Below are positions 11,401-22,836 of a stretch of 64,000 nucleotides of DNA, in pieces (the stretch's first letter is position 1; the number at the start of each line of letters is the position of its first letter). Under the pieces are notes generated by a model that worked only from the letters and a program-made list of their open reading frames with translations, did not search any database and was not told where the DNA came from. Position numbers and translations under genes: made by a program. Origin of the DNA: Scolanthus callimorphus (taxonomy: Eukaryota > Cnidaria > Anthozoa > Actiniaria > Edwardsiidae); the NCBI GenBank assembly GCA_033964015.1, contig CM066916.1, positions 28,413,404-28,477,403 on the forward strand. Reading direction: 5' to 3'.

Positions 11401-14400
11401 ATATGTGAAATCCGCTCTATCACACACTCAATGGTGTTTGTCATAAGGATTTCCAGCTGGGACTGTGTTTAACCGATTGACCACCAGGACCACCTCGAGG
11501 TCATTGGAAAAAACTGATGAAAAATCGCGTTTACAAACCTCCTTCAAGCTTATAATTTTCTTTGTTTATGCTTGATAAATTAATTAATGATGAGAAGCTA
11601 TTTCTACAATCGTGGAAATGATATCGCTGCGTTGAATAATGTTTTTTATAATATAGTCATGATGGTGTTTCTAAAAACTGTGATTACTCGATGAGAAGAC
11701 GATAAATTAGAAGGCAGCATTTTAGTCAAACACGGAAATTTCATGATGGGTATCTTTTACCTGTTACCTGTCTCCTTCGTGCCTACTTGGCATATAAGGC
11801 CTCACTCATTGAATCCTGGGGATTCAACTGATCGTGTCAGGAACTTAAGTGTGAATTTCCCATGTTTTTAATTCATTAATCAATCAGTATTTCGTAAGTT
11901 GCGCACGATTAGTATTTCAATCAGCATGAATTTACTAACGTCAGCTGCAAAATGTTTCAATATTTTATATCTTATTAAATGTTTTTTCACGTAATACGGG
12001 CGGATGTTTTCGAGTTGCGGACGTAATTTTAGGAGCCCCGCAGGCTTGGTGATAAAGTGCGAGGAACGAGAGTAGAATGTCCGCCAGTATTACATGAAAA
12101 ACATCTAATGAGTTACTCATTATACAACAGCAAAAATATTTTCTTTTCTTTTCAAGATGCAACAGAAAAATTTTTGAGTAGCACACATGCATTCGGGCAT
12201 TCTCGCTCGTACCCAGAGCTCCCCGGCTCGTCACCTCGCGGGGGAGGCTCTGGTGACAGCCACCGACGCATCTCAAAAGAAAATGGTGGTTTTATGCCTC
12301 ACGACAATTGATTTTAGAGTGTTCAAGTCGAAGGCATAGGTTAAAAAGGCAACTAGAAAACGAATGCCAGTGTTTTTTTTGACAGATACGTTTTTATAAA
12401 GCGAGATTATGCTTCTTTTATGTACGCGTGCGCACCATTTCAACCAATCAGCGTAGGTCCTCAAATGGATGTCACCAGAGCCTCCCCTGCGAGGCGACGA
12501 GCCGGGGAGCTCTGGGTTCGAGAATGACATTTGGGAAGCCATTCACATATGCGCGCACAAAACTGGTCCCCCCCCCCCCTCCAGACACTTAAAAATCGAG
12601 CTAGGTCTTGGTATTAGTTTTATAATCGTTGCTCTTGTTGTTATGTTTATTATTACAGGGGCGTAGCCAAGGGGGGGGGGGAGGGGGCAGGGGGGGCTGG
12701 GCCTCCCCTTTCTCGGAAATTTTCCCATACATTTACTGTATTTGCTGGAGGAAATTTGAGCATTTTCGTCCCATGTTTTCACTATCCGGCCCCCCCTTCA
12801 GAAATAACTGGCTACGCCGCTGTATTATTAACCTTGGGCTGTCTGATGCTAGACATTCTATCGCAGGTGGCTGTCGTTGACAACCTGGGATTCGAAACAG
12901 GATTAAAACTTGGAGCAACTGTGGAAAGTAAGTGTCTTTGTACAGCCCCTGCGATCGGAAGCCGACACAGTTTTTATAAGGGCCTGTTCACATGAGGCGA
13001 GATATCTCGGTAGGGACAGTATCTCGGTACCCTGAGTTATCTCGGGCCTAGACAAGTTTGTATACAATCTCTCTGTGTTGAAATCAAACCGTTCAAGTGT
13101 CACTGAGACAACTCGCGGCTCCAACATGTCCGAGATATCTCGATGTATTTTTTCTCATTTGAAACAGGGCCAGTTTTTACCCTCATACCCTACCCCCCGA
13201 GAGATCTTGCCTCGTGTGAGCATATCTCGGGGGGTAGGGTATGAGGGTAGAAACTGGCCCTGTCACGTGAGAAAAAATACATCGAGATATCTCGGCTATC
13301 CCTAGTTCCAGACCGAGATATCTCGGACATGTCGGAGCCGCGACTTGTCTCGGTGCGCGGTCTCTTTTGCCGGAGCGCTTAGTAGTGTCGGCTTTCAGGC
13401 AGGCTAGTGCCTTAGCAGTTACTGCGATTTTCATAATTCTGCGAACTTTACTTTACGTTTTGCGTTTTGGCTTCCGTCCATCAAACCTTTTAAGACAGTT
13501 GCATGATTTTTTTTCCAAGTTTCGTTTGCATTTATGATGAAAATTTTGGTTTAGTGAAGCCTAGTAGTCTTAATTAGTTCATTAAAGAGCCTGTGTCAGC
13601 CACTCCTTTGTTATTGTTTTCGTTCAATATTAGAAGATGAATTTCATGTAGAAATCTCTTAATCAACATCTAAAAATAAAGTTTCAGACTTGATGAACCA
13701 AATTCAATTGAGAACATTGCTCTTTATTATCTAAATTAGCCGATGGAAATGGATGCTTTCTCCGACTTGGTATGTTGCTATGCTGTCAAAATGGCGGCTG
13801 ACACAGGCTCTTAAAAACCTCTCAAAGCCTGCGTGAAATCACACCCAGGTTATTCACTCGTTTGATTGACGGAAGCCAAACCGTAATTTGTTTTGCGCGG
13901 AGAGTTCGCAGAATTATGAAAAACGTAGTAATTGAATAAGTTTATACCAGAAGCACTATAAGTAAGTTAACTCCCTTATATGGTTCTGTTTATACCTAAA
14001 TACCGGGAATAGTACTATTGAGCGCAAATGAAAAGGGAGATAGAGTGGAGGATGGGGGAGGGAAGAGGTGAAATGAAATGAGGGCAACAGAGAAAGGCTG
14101 GAGCGATTTTAGTACTTTTCTCTGTGGGGTGTTTGTCCAAGATCGTAGCTTGCTTATAGATGGAAAAAAAAAGGGAAGAAAGAGCCAAAAATCCCAAAAT
14201 TCAAATTTTTTACAGCTGTTTAAGGTAACATTTCTTCTTCAAAAGCATTTTCTTCTTCAAAACATTTTTGGCAGTTCGGTTATTCTGCGAAGTAGCATGC
14301 ATGATAGTCAATCACATGTCTCGCAAGGAAAGCCAAACAAATGCACTGGGCAAGGATTAATTGGATTTGCTGACACGGATTGCTCGATTGCATTGATGAA

Positions 14401-17400
14401 CAACGCAGACAAACCTATGCCAAACTGCCAAACTCCAGAAGAATCTACCGACAACGGCGAAGTCGCGTGTTACCTGAAACAGCTGTAACTACAGTATTTG
14501 CAATAAAATACTAGAAAAAGCGGGAATAATTTTAAACTGCAATTTAATGTGAGTCGCGCAAATAATATAATATGATAATATGATCTGCCAGTCCATTACG
14601 CTCAACATTTTCATACCAATGCAAAAGAAAAAAAGGTAGGACCATACATCCAGACAAAGAGCTGAAGCGTCGTATGGCGACCGTACGGTTCTTACGCCCA
14701 CGCCAGAGATTTCGGCCCTGACAGTCGCTATCCTGGCGTTGAATTGCTCAGTAGCTAGATACCTATGGGTGAGAGTACGCCCGGCCACCAGACCATAGAA
14801 GGACGCCCCTTGTACCGTTAGTGAACAATCCACAACTAATAAATATGCATCACCAACGCATATATAGGTCTGATATGTGTGTTAGAGATCCATGTGGGAC
14901 ACGTTTTTCTTTTAAACTAGCTAATCTAACCGAAATACAGAAATGCTTCTCACAGTTGCCGTTTAGCATGTTTTATACATCATAATTCAATAGTAGCCAT
15001 TCTAATGACACGAGAATGAGTCTCTTTTATAGTTTTCCGTCTGCGCATGAGCGTACACGTCATCTCGTCTGATTTCTTTTTTTTGTGAACGACGGAGCCG
15101 GGGCAAGGGGGCCTATTCCCCTACCCACGACCGTTAGCGCAATGGTAGAGCACCGGGCTTATGTGCGGGAGGTTGGGAGTTCAAACCCCAGCCGGACCAC
15201 CACTCAGGGTCTTTTCTAAATAATTGAGAAGGTGCTGCCTTTACTCTAACATCTGCAAATGGTTAGACGGCTTCGCGTCTTCTCGGATTTAACCGTAGGT
15301 CTTGTCTCTCACACTACACTAACCGGAACCAGAGGGACGTTAAAGAACCACGAGGACCGTCGGAAGTTGCCCAACCTCTGTGTCACAGAATATACACTCA
15401 TTATTATAAAGCTGGTTTCTATAGGATGAGTTATCCAAAAATGTAAAGCGCTTAGAGCTTTGAGGCTAAGCGCTATACTAAGCACCTACTTTACATACCC
15501 ACCCACACACACACACATTTTCAGCATATAGTTCATGTTTTCTGTTACTCAGCCCCCATACTTTGTTATACGTTGTATGTAATGAGGCTCCTACTTCAGA
15601 ATTTGTTCCCTCGTCCATGCAGTGTTATAACTGAACTTTCCGTCTCTTAAATATTATTACAGCCCGGACTGAACCCCTGAATATTGATCAAATATATTGA
15701 AACATTGACAGTGTAACGGTCTTCTGGGAAAAGTACAAGACACTAGAATTTTATCTGCCAGTAAAGGAGAAATAGTAAACATTTTCCCAGCAAGGAAATC
15801 AGTTCCTGGCCTTTCTGCAAGCCGGTAGAGCGTAAGGGGTCGAGAAACAGTTTATTTTGAAAACTTAACAGGTCTGTCGAGTGTGCCCGTGATAACTGAG
15901 ATAACAGCTATTCCAATAAACGTTGTCGGAGCAAAGGCGACCACACTACAGCGATAATGGTGTAAAACCGTGACAGAATAAGAAAACGAATTTCGCGATA
16001 GGTACTAAACACATGCCTTACGATACCAACAGATATGTGTTGCTTTCACACCCCTCTGTAACAGACCCGACCAAACCGACCGGACGGGAATTTTGACCCT
16101 ACCCGTCAATTTTTAGCCTCCTCGAGACCCGATAAAATTTCTGAATTGACCCGGACGTTTTTTTTCCTTCCCCTGAAATTTGAGTGTGTTTACCAAGCTA
16201 ACGTACTACAGAAACTTTAGAAATCGATACTTAAAAGACGTAAAAAGAGAGATTGATAAATGTTTTACATATAAAGGACTGGAAACTCAAACGCGCACCG
16301 AGAAATTGTGTCAGTGAAAAAATGAGCTGACCCGACGACAATTTGCCTAACCCGACAACATTTTCCTGAAAACCCGGTGGGAATCTAGATTTCGTCGAGT
16401 TTGTTACAGAGGGGTGTTGCCTTTCGATAGGTGTTTACCCATATCCCCTATAGCGGTTTGTGCGCGCACCTTTGAGCACTTTCACCGACAACGATTTTTG
16501 AAACAGCTGCGCTATATTTGAAAATTGCAGGTTATGGCAGCATGGGTTTAGCGTACCAAGCGCTAATGGAGGGACGAGTTGACGCAGCCCTGCTGGAGGC
16601 CTATTCAGGAAGAATCTTCCTCAGTCATGACGACCATGGCATTCATGCGTCCATAACCCAAGTGATTTCTTCGCCTTATTCACTTGGAATTGCTGTCAGC
16701 CAGAAATTCAATAAGGACATAACCTGGGACACTTTCCACAAATGTGCTGATTTTGTCCTTAAACACAAACAAAATGACGTCTTCAAGATTGTCCAAATGC
16801 ACACAGTACAAAGACAAAAGGTAAGAAGTATGCCTAATTGGGCGGTTAACAAAAGAATCCACATTGCACGCCCATCTGGAAGTTAAGGGTGGGGCAGCAT
16901 GTATCATGGGTTAGTCATGACAGAAATAATTCAGATTCGTAGGGGGAAGGGGTCAAAATCAACTAAGCCACGCCCTTTTTGGTACCTTTTGGGGTAATCG
17001 GAAGTTCCCGACGCAACCTGCCCCAAAAATAGGGGATGGGGGGGGGGGGGGGGGCAAGCCTGGAATCCCGCTCTCACATGGAAACCATAAATCCCGATCT
17101 TTCTCATTTCAAAGTTATCATTAAAGTGTAAAGGCGTGACGCTATCAATTTCAAAGTTCATAGCTGCTTCTGCTTCTGACGATTTGTACTCTAAGTGTTT
17201 TGAGTTTCGCCTAGGCTAATTAGTTGCTTTCCCTTGCATTTATTTTCCTCTAGAACGCTTGGGAATACCTGAGACAAGAGTTTGACTCGGACAACTCGGA
17301 CATCACCCGCATCATCAATCCCGATTCCGACTCGGTCCGGCGATTCCTGTGGATTCTTTTTAGTATTGTCGGCGCCATGGTCACTCTAGGTGCACTCTAT

Positions 17401-17981
17401 GAACTTGGAAGGCGTCTGAAGGACAACGAAGAAAAACAGAGCTATGACGTTAAGGGTAATGACTTCTTCAAACCACGCCTTGATTGCAATTGCAGCTGTT
17501 TCAGTTCACATGCGACCAAATTAGTGTGTGTTCAAACCATATTACGTTCACACCAACAAGTGGGCTTTTTGGCATGCGATTTCCAGTGGCGAATCCAGGA
17601 ATTTCAGAAGAGGGAAGAGGTGTGACGGGTAGTGAAACAGGGACAAAAATTGCAAAATGTTTTCAGCAAAAAATCGGTAAATGTATGTAAATGCCGGAAA
17701 ATCTCCCTCCTGAAAAAGGGGGCCTCCTTGCCCCATCCCCCCCCCCCCTTTCCCCAAACACACACTAAATCCGCCACTGATTCCCACCACTGATTTCGCC
17801 ACTGTATAACTAAATTTTTAGTACTTTAATTGCAGATCAGAAATGCCATTCTCTTCAGAACATTGAAACAAAGATACAAGAGATTGACCAAAACCTTACC
17901 TTTATCAACAAGCAGCTCTTTATGTTGTCCAACGGTGATAAGAATAAAAAGATGGCAGTCGATATCGACACTCCAGTGTAG
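8485..17981 (+). CDS. Ionotropic glutamate receptor-like channel with K+ channel selectivity signature
   Basis: Seven exons: 8485-9162, 9902-9996, 10570-10729, 12867-12927, 16531-16820, 17254-17455, 17836-17981. All have GT-AG borders and compatible phases, giving 543 aa. Order seen: signal peptide (about 1-23), ligand-binding half S1 (about 55-200), M1 (205-226), pore loop ending TTVGYGD (255-261), M3 helix with SFLTATLTSALTAL (285-298), S2 (about 312-440, exons 4-5), M4 (459-479), then a coiled-coil-like cytoplasmic tail ending TPV, a possible class I PDZ ligand. There is no amino-terminal domain, so the length is far below the roughly 900 aa of vertebrate iGluRs. The GYGD filter is known from bacterial GluR0 and from rotifer AvGluR1; I infer a K+-permeable ligand-gated channel at the plasma membrane. 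The canonical ligand-binding arginine of S1 is not evident, so the agonist is unknown. The ATG at 8485 directly follows ttttgcag, so an upstream non-coding exon is possible. Confidence 0.9.
9639..9766. mobile_element. MITE family B, copy 2
   Basis: 128 bp, same orientation as 4879-5009, in intron 1 of the glutamate receptor. Sides of the palindrome include CCAACCGAGAGCCTTTGCG. Confidence 0.9.
10829..11060. repeat. 230-bp dispersed repeat, copy 1
   Basis: Inverted relative of 39669-39890: shared blocks are GCTTATTTCTTGCCC, GCAGGTTTTGGAGAGAA, GGAAATACCAACACAGGTAG and ACGCCACTTTATCTTGATAT. In intron 3 of the glutamate receptor. It encodes no maintained frame. Confidence 0.8.
11191..11418. mobile_element. 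MITE with AGAGCGGATTTCACAT ends
   Basis: 228-bp element with 16-bp inverted ends AGAGCGGATTTCACAT / ATGTGAAATCCGCTCT, in intron 3 of the glutamate receptor. The body is rich in CAATTGC and GATTGGCTA. A looser relative with TTCATATGACTGT ends is at about 30829-31086. Confidence 0.85.
12199..12525. mobile_element. MITE family A, copy 2
   Basis: Full copy, inverted relative to 871-1165, in intron 3 of the glutamate receptor. Shared blocks include AAAATGGTGGTTTTATGCCTC and CAGATACGTTTTTATAAA, confirming homology beyond the termini. Confidence 0.88.
12658..12820. mobile_element. MITE family C (GGGGCGTAGCCA ends, poly-G), copy 1
   Basis: Ends GGGGCGTAGCCA and TGGCTACGCC are inverted. The interior contains a long G-rich tract and the block CCATACATTTACTGTATTTG. 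It lies about 45 bp before exon 4 of the glutamate receptor. Confidence 0.85.
13131..13295. repeat. Large hairpin with 72-bp arms in receptor intron 4
   Basis: Arms 13131-13203 and 13224-13295 are nearly perfect reverse complements (sharing CGAGATATCTCGATGTATTT and ACCCTCATACCCTACCCCCC) around a 20-bp loop. Further matched segments (CGCGGCTCC.ACATGTC) extend it to about 13114-13342. Repeated CGAGATATCTCG, itself palindromic, marks the family. Confidence 0.92.
13583..13813. mobile_element. MITE with AAGAGCCTGTGTCAGCC ends
   Basis: Inverted ends AAGAGCCTGTGTCAGCC and GGCTGACACAGGCTCTT. The block CCGATGGAAATGGATGCTTT is shared with a half copy at 49558-49684, and an end-only copy GGCTGACACAGGCTCTTTAA lies at 13-32, at the window edge. 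Confidence 0.85.
15126..15495 (+). mobile_element. tRNA-derived SINE
   Basis: A pol III promoter is visible: A-box-like TAGCGCAATGGTAGAGCA (15135-15152) and B-box-like GGGAGTTCAAACCCC (15175-15189), spaced as in a tRNA. A body of about 300 bp follows, ending near AAAGCGCTTAGAGC and AAGCGCTATA, a tail style shared with LINE 3' ends. It sits in the large intron 4 of the glutamate receptor gene. Head similarity to one tRNA species was not established. Confidence 0.7.
16048..16416. mobile_element. DNA element with ACACCCCTCTGTAACA ends
   Basis: 369-bp element with inverted 16-bp ends ACACCCCTCTGTAACA / TGTTACAGAGGGGTGT; inside, GACCCGAC-type motifs are repeated in both orientations. It ends about 115 bp before exon 5 of the glutamate receptor. 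Confidence 0.85.
17584..17806. mobile_element. Divergent relative of MITE family C
   Basis: Starts CAGTGGCGAATCCAGGAATT and ends AAATCCGCCACTG, with a repeated end GATTTCGCCACTG. The interior holds the GTAAATGTATGTAAATGCC block and a poly-C tract. It occupies much of intron 6 of the glutamate receptor. Confidence 0.7.
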
Positions 17982-18394
17982 GGACAATGGGAAAGACCTG
18001 CTAGGAGTACTGACTAGCACAGGGAATTTCTGCAGATATCCTGTCCATGGGAGAAGCTGAATTTCCCATGACACAAAGTGTCGTGAAGTGTTTGGTTTCC
18101 ATACGCAGACACTTCTTTGCGGGAGACTATGGGAGAGCGATGATGGTGTCAGCTTTCGCTGGCTAAGGAGGCTGAAAAGTTGTAAAGTTCATGGAGCGAT
18201 ATTTATAACTTTGGAACATCTATATAAATTTTATTTAGTAAGGCTGTATAATTTGGTTGTAGTACCACCTAAAGACAAGAGAGACAAGATTGGAAGCATC
18301 CATGCTTCTGGAGTGTTGTATGTAAGGCCCATACAAAGAAGAACAGATCGCCAGGCAAAAAGGGCCCTAAGGCAGAGACGTGTCAATATTTAGG

Positions 18395-18416
18395 GGGGGG
18401 GGGGGGGGGGGGGGGG
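18395..18416 (+). repeat. Poly-G tract (representative of at least ten)
   Basis: G or C runs of 13-35 bp occur at about 4779-4798, 6488-6512, 17038-17054, 18395-18416, 19209-19230, 26084-26118, 27487-27502, 40181-40199, 41231-41247, 44987-45002, 45087-45099 and 60369-60387. Most sit in or beside inverted-repeat elements. Lengths in the assembly may be inaccurate. Confidence 0.9.
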
Positions 18417-18419
18417 CTA

Positions 18420-18900
18420 CATTTTTTTAAGCAAGGCTAAAAAAATTAGGACCCTCCCCTTGAACATAACAAAAAAATTGACCCTCCTCCAGTCGTAGGT
18501 CTAAAGAATTAGGACCCTCCCCCCCGTCCCCTAGTAGAAGACATTTTACAGAAAGAGGGGCACATTTTTCTTGCGCGCCCAAATTTTGATAAACGCATTT
18601 CATCAAGCCTCAGAGAAAGGGTAGATGAACCGCATTACGTTTCTCGTGTATAGTAAACAAAGTCTTTCAGCAGCCCAGGTAATACGCTACCTCATGAACT
18701 ACATAGGTTAGATGAAAGCGTCTATGATGAGTCTGTAGGTTATATTATTCATGCGCTCAACTGCACGCCGCAAATGACGAAATTATTATTATTCATGTGC
18801 GTGAAGCGCGGCCGAAATGACGACTTTCTATGAATTTCTATGCTTGTAACGTCGAACTCACGCTTACCTAAGCTAGGGTTCTTCTTTCAAATATAGTGAC
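18420..18900. repeat. Dispersed repeat, copy 1 (inverted relative at 47930-48360)
   Basis: Blocks shared with the reverse complement of 47930-48360 include GATAAACGCATTTCATCAAG, GGGTAGATGAAC and GTGCGTGAAGCGCGGC. No frame is maintained. It and the poly-G tract follow the glutamate receptor. Confidence 0.65.
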
Positions 18901-18904
18901 TGCG

Positions 18905-20852
18905 CGCCAGGCCTATCACTGCAAGGTATTTTTGGGAGAGTTATGTTTTACTCGTCAAGATACACTTGTTCTTATAAAACGGCGCAAGGGTTGTGTCTTC
19001 GCTGCGCGAGATCGACTGAAAGAGTATACTGTATTAGGTCATTCTTTTTATTATGTTTTGAAGTTGAGTAGTTTTCTACTTAACTGATAGAGAAGTGATA
19101 GAGAAGTTGCTGAAAAATATTTGGACCCTCCCCAATTAATAGGAGTGAAAAAAATTGGACCCACCCTCTAGACACTCTAAAAAAGTAGGACCCTCCACAC
19201 AAACATAGGAGCCCCCCCCCCCCCCCCCCCCATCCCCACTAAATAATGACACGTCCCTTAATATACAATTTCTTACTTTCGAGAAAAATATGAAAACAAA
19301 CCCTTGGAACTTTCGACCACCCGATCTTTCGACCACCAAAAATGGACGACCAAGGGAAGAGGTCAAATCGACGGTACTTTATAAGTATACAGTATAGGGG
19401 GTGGGTACACGAGACCCACCACCTCCTAAACATCAGATTTTCGACTGCCGATATCTCGTGAAATAATTGACGAATCATGACGAAAACCATACCATTGTGC
19501 TCTACATGATGAGCACGGCCCAATTCTGCAATAAAATCATTGGGTATCCCTTATTTGTACTTCAAGAACATAACCACTGGATACCTGGGGGATGCCTAGT
19601 ATCGTTGTTTTGCCCTCTTCCCTAACATGCTCAGCGTTGCACCTAACACGCTTCAAAACAGAAATTTGACAACATACTGTGTATGGTCCCTTTTCGCTTG
19701 GCCCAAATAGTAGCAAACTTCAACTCAGTTACTTGATTACTACAGTACTACAGTATATACTTCACTATTTATTGTAAATATCACATACAGTGTAATACTG
19801 CTGTAATGTCGGAAAAAATCCTTAATATTGTATCTACAAATCTTCAGTAAAATGACTTTTGCAATATAAAAATCTAAAAGGTAAAATATAATATTACATG
19901 TAAATTATTTAGATATTCATTATGATTAAATTTTGGATGAATAAATATATGACATCATGTCCCATTCTAACCTGTGATATCCCAGAAAAATTCCACAACC
20001 TTCCTCGAAAGGAATTCAGATATGATCTCCAGCCCTCTGGAATTTCCAGTGAAAAATGTACAGTGATTGTATGGGAAAAAAGGTGTTTCACCTCCCTCCC
20101 ATTTTCCAAATTCCTTTTGTGGGGAGGTATGGATTTTTTCTGGAATCACAAAATACAAGTAAAGTTTAAAAGTTAAAATTTTTCAGATATGGCATATCTT
20201 AAAAAAGCCCCTACAATTTATCATAATTAATGTAGCTTCAATTAAATTCCATTGTTCAGTTTCTTTAGGAATGTTCTAAAAGTAGCATGATACAAGTCAG
20301 ATTCTCCTTTGGACCTGGTACAAAATGCATGAGCTAAACTCGGATGGTGTATGATGAAGAATCAAATCTGATTGGCTCCCTGAACAATGGTCACCAGGGA
20401 AACAACAGAAAACACCAGAGCCTCCAAACAAATGCGATGAGGGTATCAATCTCCTCCCAAGAGCCTACGATCATCTGAGCCAGTGGCGACAATCCATAGG
20501 CTCTGGATTGTCCCCTCGCTGGCCAGACGACTGTTGGTTCTGGGGACAAGATTGGGTGGGTATGTAAAATCACGATAACAAGCATTATTCAGTAGCCTAC
20601 TCTGCCGACCACACTAAAACATGACCAAGTCTATTTTCTGGTTGCATGACATAACCTGGATCTGGTTAGTAGATTATTTAATCAGCAAACCAATTATAAG
20701 TGTAGCTCCTCTCTTGGAACATCTTTTCTTCATGCAAAGAGGAGGCTGGCCATTTGAGACACCAATGCCAATGTAATCACTACTCAAATCTGGGTAGTGT
20801 CATGCAATCAGAACAAGACAGTGTAGACTATAATTCTAAACTTGTAAGTCTG
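18905..20852. other. Gene-free stretch between receptor and polymerase lambda
   Basis: AT-rich with a poly-C tract at 19209-19230. 20390-20550 carries an AGAGCCTCC / AGGCTCTGG palindromic repeat related to 58375-58440. No exons recognised. Confidence 0.55.
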
Positions 20853-22554
20853 CTACCAGTCCCTTTCATGAGGCTCTCTATAATCTAGTCCAAGAATATC
20901 AAAAATATCTCTCTCGCCATTGACTGGTACAGCAGTACCTCGGAGATTTTCTCACCTCCCTTGCGCACCACCCCTGTTTTAAGGGAATGCTCAGACAATG
21001 ACATTCCATTTTTCTTAGCCAAGAGCCTCACTGACCGATTAAAGTGGTCTGAGCCTGTAAAATAAACTATTGCACATCCCCATTCATTATAAGGTACAAC
21101 AATAACGTCCAGCCTCCTGTGTTTGGTACCATCCCCAGGGAGTTTACAAACTCCCATGTATTTTCTCTGATTCTCAGCATCAGGAGAAACCAGATCATCT
21201 GTAAGAAATCCTGTCCTCTTCAGCTCCCGGAGTAAAGGTCCATGACTCCTTGATGTGATTTCCCATCGGGATGAGAAACAAGCACGTCAACATCACCACA
21301 CGTTGGCTTGCCACGGCGGTACGAGCCACAGGTCACACATACTAGCCCAGGGTTAACTACCCCTGCAGCCTCCTTGACGATTTCACCAATCTTTCCTGCC
21401 TCTTCCCTTGGCATTCTCTCTAAAATTTCATCATAGTACTTCAAACCAATCTGCTGCTGCTTTGTTAAATGCCCATGCTTTTTAACATCCTCTAGACTCC
21501 TAAGACCCTTTGATACCCAAATCTCAGCTGTCTTAGGCCCTGCTCCCCAGATATTACTGAACAAGTTAGCCTCAATCTTGGGATCCATGTGATCAAGCCT
21601 TCGCAAATGTCCTGTCTGGACAATTTCCCAGATTTTCTTTGCTAATCTTTCACCAACAAAAGGTAGCTTATTGCACTCCTCCCAAGTTTCAATTTTCTTG
21701 TGGTAGTTTTTAATGGAGGTGATGGCCTTCTTATATCCGTAAGCCCTCCATTGATCTTTTGTATTTGCATAAGATGTTGCAAGAATCTGTAACTGATCTG
21801 TGATGTCCTGGTTATGATTAACATCACGAGAAGTCGAAGGACCTGCGCAAACCCATTTTTCTTTGACCTTTTCAGGTGAAGTTGATAAATCTATTATCTT
21901 AGTAGCTACTTTTGAACCTCTGCCCTCCTTCATCTCAGCAGTTTCATCACCACTCTCAACAAAATCACTATCACTATCATTTTTTGCAATTTTATTGCTA
22001 GAAGAGTGTTTTTCACTAGTCTGAGATGAAGTAGAGGGCAGAGTTTCTCCTTTTACCATGCTCTCTTGCACCAATGACTTGGACTCAGTTTTTGCACCCT
22101 CCTTTCTGTTTACAGACTCATTAATCCTCTCACTTTCAGTTATAGCCGGCCCGACTAAATATGGCTCAACAATTGCTTTTTTCCCTTCTGCAAGACATTT
22201 ACTGATCCAATCAGCTCTGACAACCCTCACTTCCTTTGGAACTGGCTTAGTAGCTTGAAGCCCTAATAACTTAGGGATCCTTTCAAATTTAATATTTTGA
22301 GCAACAAAAATATGCGTAGTAGAAGTCTCAAGCTTTGACTGTCTTTCTCCGCCATGTTTTACAAGTTTCTCTGATAAAATTGAGACCCTAGTTTTTCCCA
22401 AACCATTCTCAATGAAGACAGCACTGATGCCGGCAAAGTAAGAATTCCGCGGAGTTTCTGGTTCTGACGTGAGGTTTTCTCCATCGTTAGAATTACAAGC
22501 TTTATCAGTTGCTAAATCTTCAAGCTTTTGGCGTTTCTTGGGAGGTTTAGCCAT
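20853..22554 (-). CDS. POLL: DNA polymerase lambda (family X), intronless, two apparent 1-nt frameshifts
   Basis: Family X repair polymerase for base excision repair and non-homologous end joining in the nucleus. The start is the ATG at 22554; the first frame runs 444 codons to 21220. Visible in order: basic N-terminus, BRCT domain (about 38-135), Ser-rich acidic linker, 8-kDa lyase and helix-hairpin-helix region (about 265-365), palm with GDVDVLV (metal-binding D421 and D423), then in a second frame the third aspartate in RRLDVIVVP, the [11 protein letters not shown] motif and GMSLSEH, then in a third frame the family C-terminus ending YREPHERDW before the stop at 20853-20855. Restoring one T in the run at 21234-21236 and one G in the run at 20938-20939 would give a single 567-aa frame, close to human POLL (575 aa). 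No intron is seen, whereas vertebrate POLL has several. Either assembly indels, a young pseudogene or a retrocopy could explain this; the shared promoter with TMED favours a real gene. Confidence 0.93.
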
Positions 22555-22836
22555 ATTTTACGGCAAAATTCCTTGTCTTGTTGCTGCTCGAGTACTTCTT
22601 CCTGTTTGGTGTTTGTTTCTGTGGTAAATTTCATAATCGATAACATTTTGAATACAAGTCGATATTTTCTCGACAACACCGAAAGTGCCCGAGACTTTAC
22701 CGAGGTTCTCACGAACAACTTCGGTGTACACGTGGCAAACAAGGAATTGCGCTTCTGCACATGCGCACAAACTGCCTTCGTGTCCGTCAAGTGAATTTCT
22801 CTTTGTAGTTCGTTTAGTAATTTTTATCCACAAAAG
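22555..22836. promoter_or_regulatory. Bidirectional promoter between POLL and TMED
   Basis: Only 282 bp separate the divergent start codons of polymerase lambda (minus) and the p24 protein (plus). Both 5' UTRs and any promoter must lie here, unless upstream exons exist. A TGCACATGCGCA segment at about 22756-22767 resembles an NRF1 site, which is common in bidirectional housekeeping promoters. No TATA box is obvious. This is inference from geometry and one motif. Confidence 0.6.

Noticed and set aside
14078..14488. 136-codon plus-strand open frame inside receptor intron 4
   Set aside because: No known domain; phase and content do not fit the S2 domain, which is completed by the exons at 12867 and 16531.
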